A program made the position numbers and the translations under genes. Below are positions 1-6,861 of a stretch of 13,879 nt of DNA, piece by piece. The notes under the pieces were generated by a model that made no database searches, was not told the DNA's origin, and was given only the letters and a program-made list of their open reading frames with translations. The stretch is from Lentisphaerota bacterium. Lineage in GTDB: Bacteria; Verrucomicrobiota; Lentisphaeria; Oligosphaerales; Oligosphaeraceae. Within the stretch, counting starts at the first letter, position 1, and the number at the start of each line of letters is the position of its first letter. The stretch is from contig JAAZIZ010000005.1 in assembly GCA_012800565.1 (NCBI GenBank), positions 1 to 13,879 of the forward strand, given 5' to 3'.

Positions 1-550
1 CCGGCGGGAGAGTTTCGTCTGCGATCTCCTCCAGCAGTACCCGGCAGAGCAGTTCGATCACCGGGCGCTCCAAGCCGTCGAGCTGACGGCGGCTGAAGCC
101 GTCCCGGAAGCGCATTTCCGACACCAGCGCTTCGATGTCGCGGCGGCTCTCGCTCAGGAGCGGACCTTCGTTGCGCAGCACCGCGGGACAGTCCATTCTG
201 GCCAGGGCGGAGATTTCGCCGGTGAAAGTAGAGACCAGGTTCAGCGGATAGCCGCGGCAGGTCAGGGCCTTGCAGTCGAAACCAAAACGCTGGTGCATCA
301 GGCAGACGCCCGCGTCTGTGAGAAAGATGCAGGCGCCATTTTCCTGGCGGCGGAAATAGGGGAAGCCATTGATGGAATGCCAGAAATCCTGCACCAGAGC
401 CTTATCGCTGTCCGGCCAGGGCAAAGAACGAATCCGCTCAATTTCCTCCGGCCGCAGCAGCACATGAAAACGCCGGCAGCACAACCCGCACTGCAGGCAG
501 GAATAACGCTGCCGGCGGGAAATTTGTATTTTGGGAGTTGCTGCTGACAA
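1..550 (-). CDS. YkgJ-like cysteine-cluster protein, N-terminal part (gene runs off the window)
   Basis: Reading the minus strand below serS gives an open frame that reaches base 1 without a stop, about 183 residues. It carries the CxxCxxCC signature of the YkgJ (UPF0153) family: C18, C21, C24 and C25 in 'YSCLQCGLCCRRF'. Four more cysteines follow at about 74, 83, 93 and 98 ('CKALTCRGYPL'), the usual second half of the cluster. The family is thought to bind an Fe-S cluster or zinc; its reaction is not established, so no function is assigned. No signal peptide or membrane segment is visible. The frame has a stop at 584-586 and no ATG before the cysteine motif, so the best start is TTG at 548-550, 33 bases after serS. 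No Shine-Dalgarno sequence is visible before it, so the start is uncertain. It is probably co-transcribed with serS. Confidence 0.8.
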   Translation of the reverse strand, partial: MSAATPKIQISRRQRYSCLQCGLCCRRFHVLLRPEEIERIRSLPWPDSDKALVQDFWHSINGFPYFRRQENGACIFLTDAGVCLMHQRFGFDCKALTCRGYPLNLVSTFTGEISALARMDCPAVLRNEGPLLSESRRDIEALVSEMRFRDGFSRRQLDGLERPVIELLCRVLLEEIADETLPP

Positions 551-583
551 GATTTTTGCGGGGTAGGTGCGGGAGGCAACGCT

Positions 584-1828
584 CTACGGAGGCGTGATGA
601 CTTCGAAGCCGGTGAAAGGCTGCAGCACTTCCGGGACGCGCACGCTGCCGTCAGCCTGCTGGTAGTTTTCCAGAATGGCGCAGACTACCCGGTCGGTCAG
701 GCCGGTGGCTGAGATGGTATGCACGAAGCCCCTGCCGCCGGTGCTGTCCTTGTAGCGGATATTCAGGCGGCGGGACTGAAATTCAGTCAGGTTGGTATTG
801 GAGGTGACCTCGCGATAGCCGCCGAAGCCGGGATACCAGGCCTCAATGTCGTATTTCTTGTATCCGGGGGCGCCCATATCACCGACGCAGACATTTACCA
901 CCCGGTAGGGCAGGCCGAGCTGCTGCAGCAGGTATTCCTCGTTGGCCTGGCAGACCTCATGACAGCGCGGGGAGTCATCCGGCAGGCAGAAGATGATCTG
1001 CTCGAGTTTGTGAAACTGATGTACCCGGAAAATCCCGCGCGATTCCTTGCCGTAGCTGCCCGCTTCGGTGCGGAAGCAGGGGGTATAGGCGGTGTAACAG
1101 CGGGGCAGGCTCGCAGCATCCAGGGTCTCGTCAGCGTGGTAGCCGACCAGAGTTTGCTCGGAGGTGCCGATCAGAGCCAGGTCTTCACCGCTGATCTGGT
1201 AAGTCTGGTCGGCGAAGAAAGGCAGGTAGCCAGTGCCGAACAAGGTGTGGCTTTTAGCCAGGCAGGGCGACATGAAAAGCGTGAAACCGCGCTTGACCAG
1301 CTGCTGCTGCCCCCAGTAGAACATCGCCTGGGTAAGCTGTGCACCCGCGCCGGTCCAGAAATAAAAACCCGACTGCGCGACCTTGGCCCCGCGGGCGGTG
1401 TCGATGATGCCGAGTTTTTCTCCCAAAGCCTGGTGGTCCAGAGGCGGAAAGGAGAAAGAGGGCTGGTCGCCCACCAGGCGCACCACCGCGTTATCGCTGT
1501 CGCTGGCACCATCCGGGACTTCCGGTGAGAGGAAATTAGGCAGCCAGGTGAGCTTTTCCTCAACCTGGGCCTTGGTGTCAGAAAGACGCGACTCCTTTTC
1601 TGCCAGAGTGACCTTGAGCTCCTTGACGGTCTCGCGGGCAGCAGGATCGTTCTTGCATTCCTTGCTCAGGCGGTTGCGCTCGGCACGCAAATCCTCGACT
1701 TCACGAACCAGTGACAAATATTCCTGGTCCAGAGCGACCAGAGCATCAATATCCACGGTGCAGCCGCGACGGGCGGCATTCTGTTTCACTAACTCAGGAT
1801 TCTCACGCAGAATTTTAGGATCAATCAT
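584..1828 (-). CDS. serS: seryl-tRNA synthetase
   Basis: Class II aminoacyl-tRNA synthetase of 414 residues, which charges tRNA-Ser (and tRNA-Sec if present) with serine in the cytoplasm. Residues about 1-100 are the charged, coiled-coil tRNA-binding arm ('REVEDLRAERNRLSKE'). The serine-binding TxE motif is 'GTSEQTL' (221-227). Motif 2 is 'FRTEAG...RGIFRVHQF' (252-272). 'SNTNLTEFQSRR' and 'AILENYQQADGSVRVPEVL' are characteristic of SerRS. Motif 3 differs from the familiar NGSGLAVGR form and reads 'TISATGLTDRVV' (371-382), one residue shorter but still with an arginine. ATG at 1826-1828 follows a purine-rich GGAAAGAG ribosome site. The gene starts 138 bases after the DUF58 gene, and a weak promoter-like pair lies in that gap. 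No T-box leader is recognisable. Confidence 0.97.
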   Translation of the reverse strand: MIDPKILRENPELVKQNAARRGCTVDIDALVALDQEYLSLVREVEDLRAERNRLSKECKNDPAARETVKELKVTLAEKESRLSDTKAQVEEKLTWLPNFLSPEVPDGASDSDNAVVRLVGDQPSFSFPPLDHQALGEKLGIIDTARGAKVAQSGFYFWTGAGAQLTQAMFYWGQQQLVKRGFTLFMSPCLAKSHTLFGTGYLPFFADQTYQISGEDLALIGTSEQTLVGYHADETLDAASLPRCYTAYTPCFRTEAGSYGKESRGIFRVHQFHKLEQIIFCLPDDSPRCHEVCQANEEYLLQQLGLPYRVVNVCVGDMGAPGYKKYDIEAWYPGFGGYREVTSNTNLTEFQSRRLNIRYKDSTGGRGFVHTISATGLTDRVVCAILENYQQADGSVRVPEVLQPFTGFEVITPP

Positions 1829-1874
1829 ATTCTCTTTCCAGATTACAGTTGTTACAGGCGACGGAACTGGTCTA

Positions 1875-1902
1875 AAGATAATCGCCAGACAGGAATTTAC
1901 AA
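1875..1902 (-). promoter_or_regulatory. candidate promoter for serS (weak)
   Basis: On the minus strand TTGTAA (1902-1897) and TATCTT (1880-1875) are separated by 16 bases, about 46 bases before the serS ATG. Both hexamers match the sigma-70 consensus at about four of six positions. It lies in the longest gap on the serS side of the window, where a promoter would be reasonable, but pairs this weak also arise by chance. Confidence 0.3.
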
Positions 1903-1966
1903 CTTCCGATCGCGCAAAAAGTACCCATCAGGCACTAGCCCTACGCATTGCGCTTCTTCGGTGCAG

Positions 1967-3235
1967 TTATTGCTGCATATAGGTGAGGTTCAGCACATGT
2001 TCAAGCTTGCTGTCCGGCGTGGCCTGCACTGCCCGGACAAAGGTCCTGGCCTGGGCCGGGTGAGTTTTGTGCTTCCGTGCTTTTTGCCGCGCTTTTTGCC
2101 GCGCCTTAAGGCGGTCCTTGCTTTTGCCGGCGAAGCTTGCCCGGTCGGCACAGCACCAGCGCACATCCATCCCTGCGGCCAGCAATGCGTCCAGGGCACT
2201 GCGCAAGGGCGGATTGTCGCTGAGGCTCAGACAGAAGACCACGGTATTGCGGGACAGCAAGGGCAGCAGGGCCGAGAGCACCGGCAGCAGCGAGACCTTG
2301 CCGGGCTTCAAAGTCGCCAGACTGTAGCGGATGGCGGCATTGGCGCTGGCGGCAGTCTGTGGCTCCATCAGGATCATTTTGCTCCCTCCGGCCGCAAAGG
2401 CCAGTGAGCAGTACAGGCCGGAACAGTGGTTGCTGATGCTGGCCGCAGCCTGGACCTGATATTCCAGATTGGAGAGCAGATTGTCGCTGACGAAATGCTC
2501 CTGGGCATCAAGGATGATCGCGGCTGAGGCAATCGCATTGCGCTCGAATTCCTTGACCATCAGACGACCGTAGCGTGCGCTGCTGCGCCAGTGGATGTAC
2601 CGCATTCCATCGCCGACATGGTATTCGCGCACACCGTAGAAATCCTGACTGGTGCCGGCGGTGCTGATCGGCTGTGCAGTGGTGGTAGGCGCAGATTCGT
2701 ATTTGTGCAGGAATAAATCCGGAACCGGCAGAATGGCCGGATAGACTACCACGCTGCCGCTCAAAGCAAAACGGCGCTCGCGAAAAAACAGCCCTGCGGG
2801 ATCACCGCTGCGCAGAATAACATCCCCGAGCTTGAATTCACCGCGGCGGACCGCCAGCACCTGCCGGTCCAGCAGGATAGTACCCCGCCGGGGCAGAGGT
2901 GATACAATATTAACCGTAGTCTTCTCCGGCGCACAGGGGATATTCTCCTGTACCACCAGGTCCTGGCGGCGGCGGTTCCGGCTGTTGCTGATCTCCAGCG
3001 GCAAGGCCAGGAAATGTCCCACTGTGGCATCGCCGGCGGCGGCCCGCCGGACCTGTATTCCGCGCAGTGAGAGCATAGCGCTGATAAAGCTTACGATGGT
3101 CAGCGCCGCGGCGGTGGCGGCCAGCAGGAAAGCGAACAGCGTCTGGTTGACCAGCGAGATAAAAAACCACAGCACGCTGCTTAACGCGATGATCCAGCCG
3201 CGCCGGGTCGGCCATATATAGCGGGTGAAACGCAT
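1967..3235 (-). CDS. DUF58 domain membrane protein, partner of the MoxR ATPase
   Basis: A 422-residue protein with two N-terminal hydrophobic segments (about 13-28 and 31-55). A beta-rich extracytoplasmic or linker region follows, then the DUF58 signature 'REYHVGDGMRYIHWRSSAR' (203-221), which ends in the typical 'GRLMVKEFER'. The second half resembles a von Willebrand A-like fold, as expected for DUF58. Its function is unknown at the reaction level; the family is nearly always encoded beside MoxR ATPases and is thought to act with them in assembly or maturation of envelope proteins. Here it starts 73 bases after the MoxR gene. The last 50 residues are strongly basic and contain a small ARQK tandem repeat, an odd tail for the family. 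The ATG at 3233-3235 has only AGGA one base upstream, so initiation looks weak, but it puts the first membrane segment at a sensible place. Confidence 0.93.
   Translation of the reverse strand: MRFTRYIWPTRRGWIIALSSVLWFFISLVNQTLFAFLLAATAAALTIVSFISAMLSLRGIQVRRAAAGDATVGHFLALPLEISNSRNRRRQDLVVQENIPCAPEKTTVNIVSPLPRRGTILLDRQVLAVRRGEFKLGDVILRSGDPAGLFFRERRFALSGSVVVYPAILPVPDLFLHKYESAPTTTAQPISTAGTSQDFYGVREYHVGDGMRYIHWRSSARYGRLMVKEFERNAIASAAIILDAQEHFVSDNLLSNLEYQVQAAASISNHCSGLYCSLAFAAGGSKMILMEPQTAASANAAIRYSLATLKPGKVSLLPVLSALLPLLSRNTVVFCLSLSDNPPLRSALDALLAAGMDVRWCCADRASFAGKSKDRLKARQKARQKARKHKTHPAQARTFVRAVQATPDSKLEHVLNLTYMQQ
2079..2102 (-). repeat. 12-bp tandem duplication in the DUF58 C-terminal tail
   Basis: The plus-strand unit GCTTTTTGCCGC occurs twice in direct succession (2079-2090 and 2091-2102). 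It encodes the repeated basic motif ARQK-ARQK in the tail of the DUF58 protein. Being a multiple of three, it keeps the frame; it looks like a recent slippage duplication. Confidence 0.85.
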
Positions 3236-3308
3236 ATCCTGCTTGGTGCTCCAGGCCGCAGGGGGAAAAATTGCCTTCCGGCCGCAGACCGGACGGCATC
3301 CCGCAGCC

Positions 3309-4610
3309 CTACATGCCCTTTTCCCATTTCTCCAGGGGCAGAGAGTTGATGATACTGGTGATGACCTGCCGGGAATCAGCCCATTCCGCCCGGGCCTGCA
3401 GTTTCAACGGCAGGCGGTGGGCCAGGACATCGGGGCTCAAATCCCGCACATCCCGGGGCAGGACGTGGTCGCGGGCCCGGATCGCGGCCAGGCTCTGGCT
3501 GGCCCGCAGCAAGGCCAGGGACGCCCGCGGGCTGCAGCCGTAATTAAAGGCGGGGTGTTTCCTGGTCTCGGAGATAATGGTCACGATATAGTCCTTGACC
3601 TGCTCGGAGACATGCACGCTGCGCACCAGCGCCTGGCAGTGCAGGATGTCATTGCCGTCAGCTACCTGGCTGATGTCATTGATGGGATCGGAGGCGATCT
3701 GGTTAGTCAGGATGTCTTTCTCGACCTCAAAGCTGGGGCAGCCGATGCTGAGGCGCATCAGAAAGCGGTCCAGCTGCGCTTCCGGCAGAGGGTAGGTGCC
3801 ATGGAAATCGACCGGGTTCTGAGTGGCGATGACAAAGAACGGCTTGCGCAGCACATGCTGCACGCCATCGACGGTGACTGCCGATTCAGCCATGCACTCC
3901 AGCAGGCTGGACTGCACCCGCGGGGTGCCGCGGTTGATTTCATCCGCCAGGACGATATTGGCGAAGATCGGCCCGGGAATGAAAGAAAAGCCCTTGATGG
4001 CATCGTTGTAGACGCTGACCCCGGAAACGTCATTAGGGAGCATATCGGGAGTGAACTGGATGCGCTTGAACTCGGTGCGCAGGGAGCGGGCCAGGGAACG
4101 GGCCAATTTGGTCTTGCCCACCCCGGGCACGTCCTCAAGCAGCACATGCCCATCGCTCAACAGCGCCACCAGCACGCGCTCAATGACTTCGTTCTTGCCT
4201 TGCACCACCTTGCTGATATTGTCCTGCAGTTTGCCGATGGTCTGGCCCACGAATTCCAGCGAACCGGTGCCTTTCCGGTTTACTGCGAAAACCCCGGTCT
4301 TATCGTCCCGGTCCTGCTCGCCGGCATAATAAATCAGCAGCACGTTGCCGATCTGGATGGTATCCTGGTGCTTCAAATCAATCGGCACCCGGATGGGCAT
4401 TGAATTCACAAAAGTGCCGTTCCGGCTGGACAAATCCTCCAGGGTGACCGTATTGCCTTTGCGCTCCAGCTGGCAATGCACACGCGAAACCCCGTCGTCC
4501 CGCTCCAGACAGAGGGCATTCTCCGGATTGCGGCCGATGCTGGACTTACCCTCGGGGATGATAAATTCACCGGCGGCGCGATAGCCTTCCTGAATGATGA
4601 GTTTGGGCAT
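3309..4610 (-). CDS. MoxR-family AAA+ ATPase with N-terminal FHA domain
   Basis: A 433-residue two-domain protein. Residues 1-95 form an FHA (forkhead-associated) phosphothreonine-binding domain with the key residues in place: G26-R27, S42-R43-x-H45, and N64-G65-T66 with N69. A polar linker (about 96-120) leads to a MoxR AAA+ module: Walker A 'EDVPGVGKT' (159-167), Walker B 'IVLADE' (219-224), sensor-1 region 'ATQNP' (262-266) and 'LPEAQLDRF' (275-283), then a helical lid. MoxR ATPases are ATP-driven chaperone-like proteins whose genes pair with DUF58 genes, as here. The fused FHA domain suggests recruitment to, or control by, a Thr-phosphorylated protein; that is inference, and no Ser/Thr kinase lies in the window. 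The start is 52 bases after lysS. No clear Shine-Dalgarno sequence precedes the ATG, but the FHA fold begins at once, so a later start is unlikely. Confidence 0.95.
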   Translation of the reverse strand: MPKLIIQEGYRAAGEFIIPEGKSSIGRNPENALCLERDDGVSRVHCQLERKGNTVTLEDLSSRNGTFVNSMPIRVPIDLKHQDTIQIGNVLLIYYAGEQDRDDKTGVFAVNRKGTGSLEFVGQTIGKLQDNISKVVQGKNEVIERVLVALLSDGHVLLEDVPGVGKTKLARSLARSLRTEFKRIQFTPDMLPNDVSGVSVYNDAIKGFSFIPGPIFANIVLADEINRGTPRVQSSLLECMAESAVTVDGVQHVLRKPFFVIATQNPVDFHGTYPLPEAQLDRFLMRLSIGCPSFEVEKDILTNQIASDPINDISQVADGNDILHCQALVRSVHVSEQVKDYIVTIISETRKHPAFNYGCSPRASLALLRASQSLAAIRARDHVLPRDVRDLSPDVLAHRLPLKLQARAEWADSRQVITSIINSLPLEKWEKGM

Positions 4611-4642
4611 AATTGAAGTTTGGGTTAGGGGCTGAAAAAAGC

Positions 4643-4655
4643 AGTGCCGGCCGGC
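4643..4655. repeat. copy 1 of a shared intergenic 13-mer (AGTGCCGGCCGGC)
   Basis: This lies in the 52-base gap after lysS. The same 13 bases recur at 13516-13528, also just after a stop codon. It contains the self-complementary GCCGGCCGGC. In the direction of transcription it is followed by a run of six T (4640-4635), so a weak terminator or attenuator is possible. The hairpin it can form is very short. Confidence 0.6.
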
Positions 4656-4662
4656 GGCGCGG

Positions 4663-6180
4663 CTATTTCTGCGGGCGCATTTGCGGGAAGAGGATCACGT
4701 CACGGATGGACTCGGCACCGGTGAGGAGCATCACCACCCGGTCGATGCCCAGACCCAGGCCGCCAGCCGGCGGCATGCCGTACTCCAGAGCGGTCAGGAA
4801 GTCTTCGTCGATGCGGTCGACTTCGCCTTCGAGGTCATCACGGCCGATGGCCTGAGCATCGAAGCGCGAGCGCTGCTCCATGGGATCATTGAGTTCCGAG
4901 TAGCCCGGTGAGAGCTCCTGACCGTTGATGATCAGCTCATAGACATCGACCAGATTCGGGTCATCGGGGCAGCGTTTGGCCAATGGCACCAGGAAAGCCG
5001 GCAGCCTGGTCACGAAAGTTGGCTGAATCAGAGTCGATTCAATGCATTTATCGTAGATTTCATGGGTTATGTCCGATTCCTGCATACCCTCCGGGATATT
5101 CAGGCCCAGAGCCAGGGCTTTTTCCCGCTGGCTGGCCAGAGGCAGGGAAAACCAGTCCTGGCCCATTTTTTCCCGGATCAGGTCCTGGTAGGGTACTCTG
5201 CGCCAGGGGCGGGTCAGGTTGACCTGATGGCTGTCGGCAGCAGTGAAAGTCAGCGTCCCGGCAGTCTCCTGGGCGACTGTGGTGATCAGGTCTTCGATCA
5301 GTTCCATCATACCCCGGCAGTCGGAGTAGGCCTGGTAGATTTCCAGGCCGGTGAATTCAGGGTTGTGACGTCGGTCCATGCCTTCATTGCGGAAATTGCG
5401 TCCGATTTCATAGACTTTCTCGAAACCGCCGACCAGCAGACGCTTCAAATAAAGCTCCGGGGCAATGCGCAGATACATCTGACAGCCCAGGGCGTTGTAG
5501 AAAGTCTTGAAAGGCCGGGCCGCAGCACCGCCGGCCAGAGACTGCATCATCGGGGTCTCCACTTCCATAAAGCCCTTGCTGTCCAGGTAGCGGCGGATGC
5601 CGCTGATAATGCGGGAACGCATTTCGAAACAGCGGCGCACCTCGTCATTGATGATCAAATCGACGTAACGCTGGCGGTAACGCTGCTCGGTGTCTTTCAG
5701 GCCATGGTACTTTTCCGGCAGGGAACGGATGCCCTTGGCCAGCAGTTCGAAAGACTGCACATGCAGACTGATCTCACCGGTGCGGGTCCGGAAAGCATAG
5801 CCCTGGGCGCTGAGGATGTCACCGATGTCCAAATCCTTGAACAAGTCATAGTTCTCATCCCCGACTATATTTTTCTGCACATACAGCTGCAGATTCCCGC
5901 CCTGGTCCTTGAGGTTGGCGAACAGCGATTTGCCCATGATGCGTCTGGCCATCATTCTGCCCGCAACCCTGAAGTTGAGTTTTTCCTCGCTGCCTTCGGG
6001 CAGCGCCGCAAAGGCTTCTTTGACGCTGTTCATTGAGGACAGACCGCTGATGCGGTTGTGACCGTAGGGCGACATGCCGTTCTCTTTCATCCGGTCGGCC
6101 TTGAGCAGGCGCTGGCTGCGCAGGTCCAGGTCATCGGCGGACATAGTGTTTTCGAGATTGCTTGCAGACTCTTCTGGCAT
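4663..6180 (-). CDS. lysS: lysyl-tRNA synthetase, class II
   Basis: A 505-residue protein, the usual length for class II LysRS, which attaches lysine to tRNA-Lys in the cytoplasm. Residues about 68-150 form the OB-fold anticodon-binding domain ('FRVAGRMMARRIMGKSLFANL'). The class II core shows motif 1 around 187-211 ('RSRIISGIRRYLDSKGFMEVETP'), motif 2 at 257-277 ('YEIGRNFRNEG' plus 'RRHNPEFT'), and motif 3 'GGLGLGIDRVVMLL' (473-486). The FNRxEG-type hallmark appears as 'FRNEG'. ATG at 6178-6180 has a good AGGAG eight bases upstream, in a 63-base gap after iorB that also holds a GC-rich hairpin. The first 20 residues are acidic and poorly conserved; M13 is a possible alternative start, but the ribosome site favours M1. 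Confidence 0.97.
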   Translation of the reverse strand: MPEESASNLENTMSADDLDLRSQRLLKADRMKENGMSPYGHNRISGLSSMNSVKEAFAALPEGSEEKLNFRVAGRMMARRIMGKSLFANLKDQGGNLQLYVQKNIVGDENYDLFKDLDIGDILSAQGYAFRTRTGEISLHVQSFELLAKGIRSLPEKYHGLKDTEQRYRQRYVDLIINDEVRRCFEMRSRIISGIRRYLDSKGFMEVETPMMQSLAGGAAARPFKTFYNALGCQMYLRIAPELYLKRLLVGGFEKVYEIGRNFRNEGMDRRHNPEFTGLEIYQAYSDCRGMMELIEDLITTVAQETAGTLTFTAADSHQVNLTRPWRRVPYQDLIREKMGQDWFSLPLASQREKALALGLNIPEGMQESDITHEIYDKCIESTLIQPTFVTRLPAFLVPLAKRCPDDPNLVDVYELIINGQELSPGYSELNDPMEQRSRFDAQAIGRDDLEGEVDRIDEDFLTALEYGMPPAGGLGLGIDRVVMLLTGAESIRDVILFPQMRPQK

Positions 6181-6202
6181 TACGTTGACTCCTGAAATAT
6201 TC

Positions 6203-6220
6203 CCCGGCCACGGTGCCGGG
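6203..6220 (-). other. GC-rich hairpin between iorB and lysS
   Basis: CCCGGC and GCCGGG form a perfect 6-bp stem around a 6-base loop, in the gap after iorB and about 22 bases before the lysS ATG. No T-run follows, so it is not a standard intrinsic terminator. It might stabilise the upstream mRNA end or cause pausing. Confidence 0.5.
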
Positions 6221-6243
6221 AGGGGTGTCTGAAATCCGGGGGC

Positions 6244-6816
6244 TCAGTTGACCGCCGCCCGGCCGGCCGCGAAGGCCTTGAGGTTGCTTGCAATCACGCT
6301 TTCGCCCTTGCGGGTGAACAATTCCCGGATTGCAGCAGTGAGAGTTTCTTCCGGCAAGGTGAGGTATGCCGCCATTGCTCCCAGCAGGACCATGTTGACC
6401 GACCGGGCCGAACCAAGGTCCTTGGCCATCTGATCACCGTCAATCAGGTGGTTGTTGGCATGGGTCCGCAAAGCGGACAGGAGCTCCGGCAGAGGCGGGT
6501 AATTGCCGATGTTGATTACCGGAGTGGTATTGCTGATCAGCACCCCCGCCGGTGACAGAAATTCGAGGTTGCGCAGAGCTTCCATGGGCTCCATGGCCAG
6601 GACCATGTCAGCGCTGCCGGGAGCAATCAGATCGCTCTTGATTGCTGCGCTGCCCAGGCGCAGGTGCGCCACCACCGAGCCGCCGCGCTGGGACATGCCG
6701 TGGACCTCCGATTGCTTGACATTCAGACCATGGCTGACGGCCGCCTGGCCTATGATGGCTGCGATAGTCAGGATGCCCTGACCGCCGACACCGGCGAGAA
6801 CAATATCATATTTCAT
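6244..6816 (-). CDS. iorB: indolepyruvate ferredoxin oxidoreductase, beta subunit
   Basis: A 190-residue protein of the pyruvate-ferredoxin oxidoreductase gamma-domain family. It shows the N-terminal glycine motif 'GVGGQG' (9-14) and 'HGMSQRGGSVVAHLR' (about 39-53), both typical of IorB. With IorA it oxidatively decarboxylates aryl 2-oxoacids from aromatic amino acids, such as indolepyruvate and phenylpyruvate, to acyl-CoA in the cytoplasm, passing electrons to ferredoxin. It starts 45 bases after iorA, with GGGAG seven bases before the ATG, so the two are surely co-transcribed. Length is normal and no residue looks lost. Confidence 0.95.
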   Translation of the reverse strand: MKYDIVLAGVGGQGILTIAAIIGQAAVSHGLNVKQSEVHGMSQRGGSVVAHLRLGSAAIKSDLIAPGSADMVLAMEPMEALRNLEFLSPAGVLISNTTPVINIGNYPPLPELLSALRTHANNHLIDGDQMAKDLGSARSVNMVLLGAMAAYLTLPEETLTAAIRELFTRKGESVIASNLKAFAAGRAAVN

Positions 6817-6861
6817 CTGCGTCTCCCTTGAGTTTCATGCTGCTGTTATCATTGCCGGCAG

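Noticed and set aside
298..579. Minus-strand 93-codon frame at the left edge
   Set aside because: It overlaps the YkgJ-like gene in another frame; the cysteine-cluster signature is in the other frame.
1829..1966. T-box leader before serS
   Set aside because: The 138-bp gap is too short for a full T-box, and I could not find its conserved core or an antiterminator/terminator pair.
3225..4403. Plus-strand open frame of 392 codons opposite the MoxR gene
   Set aside because: It is a shadow frame created by codon bias; the minus-strand protein has complete FHA and AAA+ motifs.
4635..4660. Intrinsic terminator after lysS (GCCGGCCGGC plus T6)
   Set aside because: The palindrome leaves only a 3-bp stem with a 4-base loop once a loop is allowed, too weak to call; kept only as a remark on the repeat.
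5062..6036. Plus-strand open frame of 324 codons opposite lysS
   Set aside because: Antisense shadow of a clear lysyl-tRNA synthetase; no domain pattern seen.
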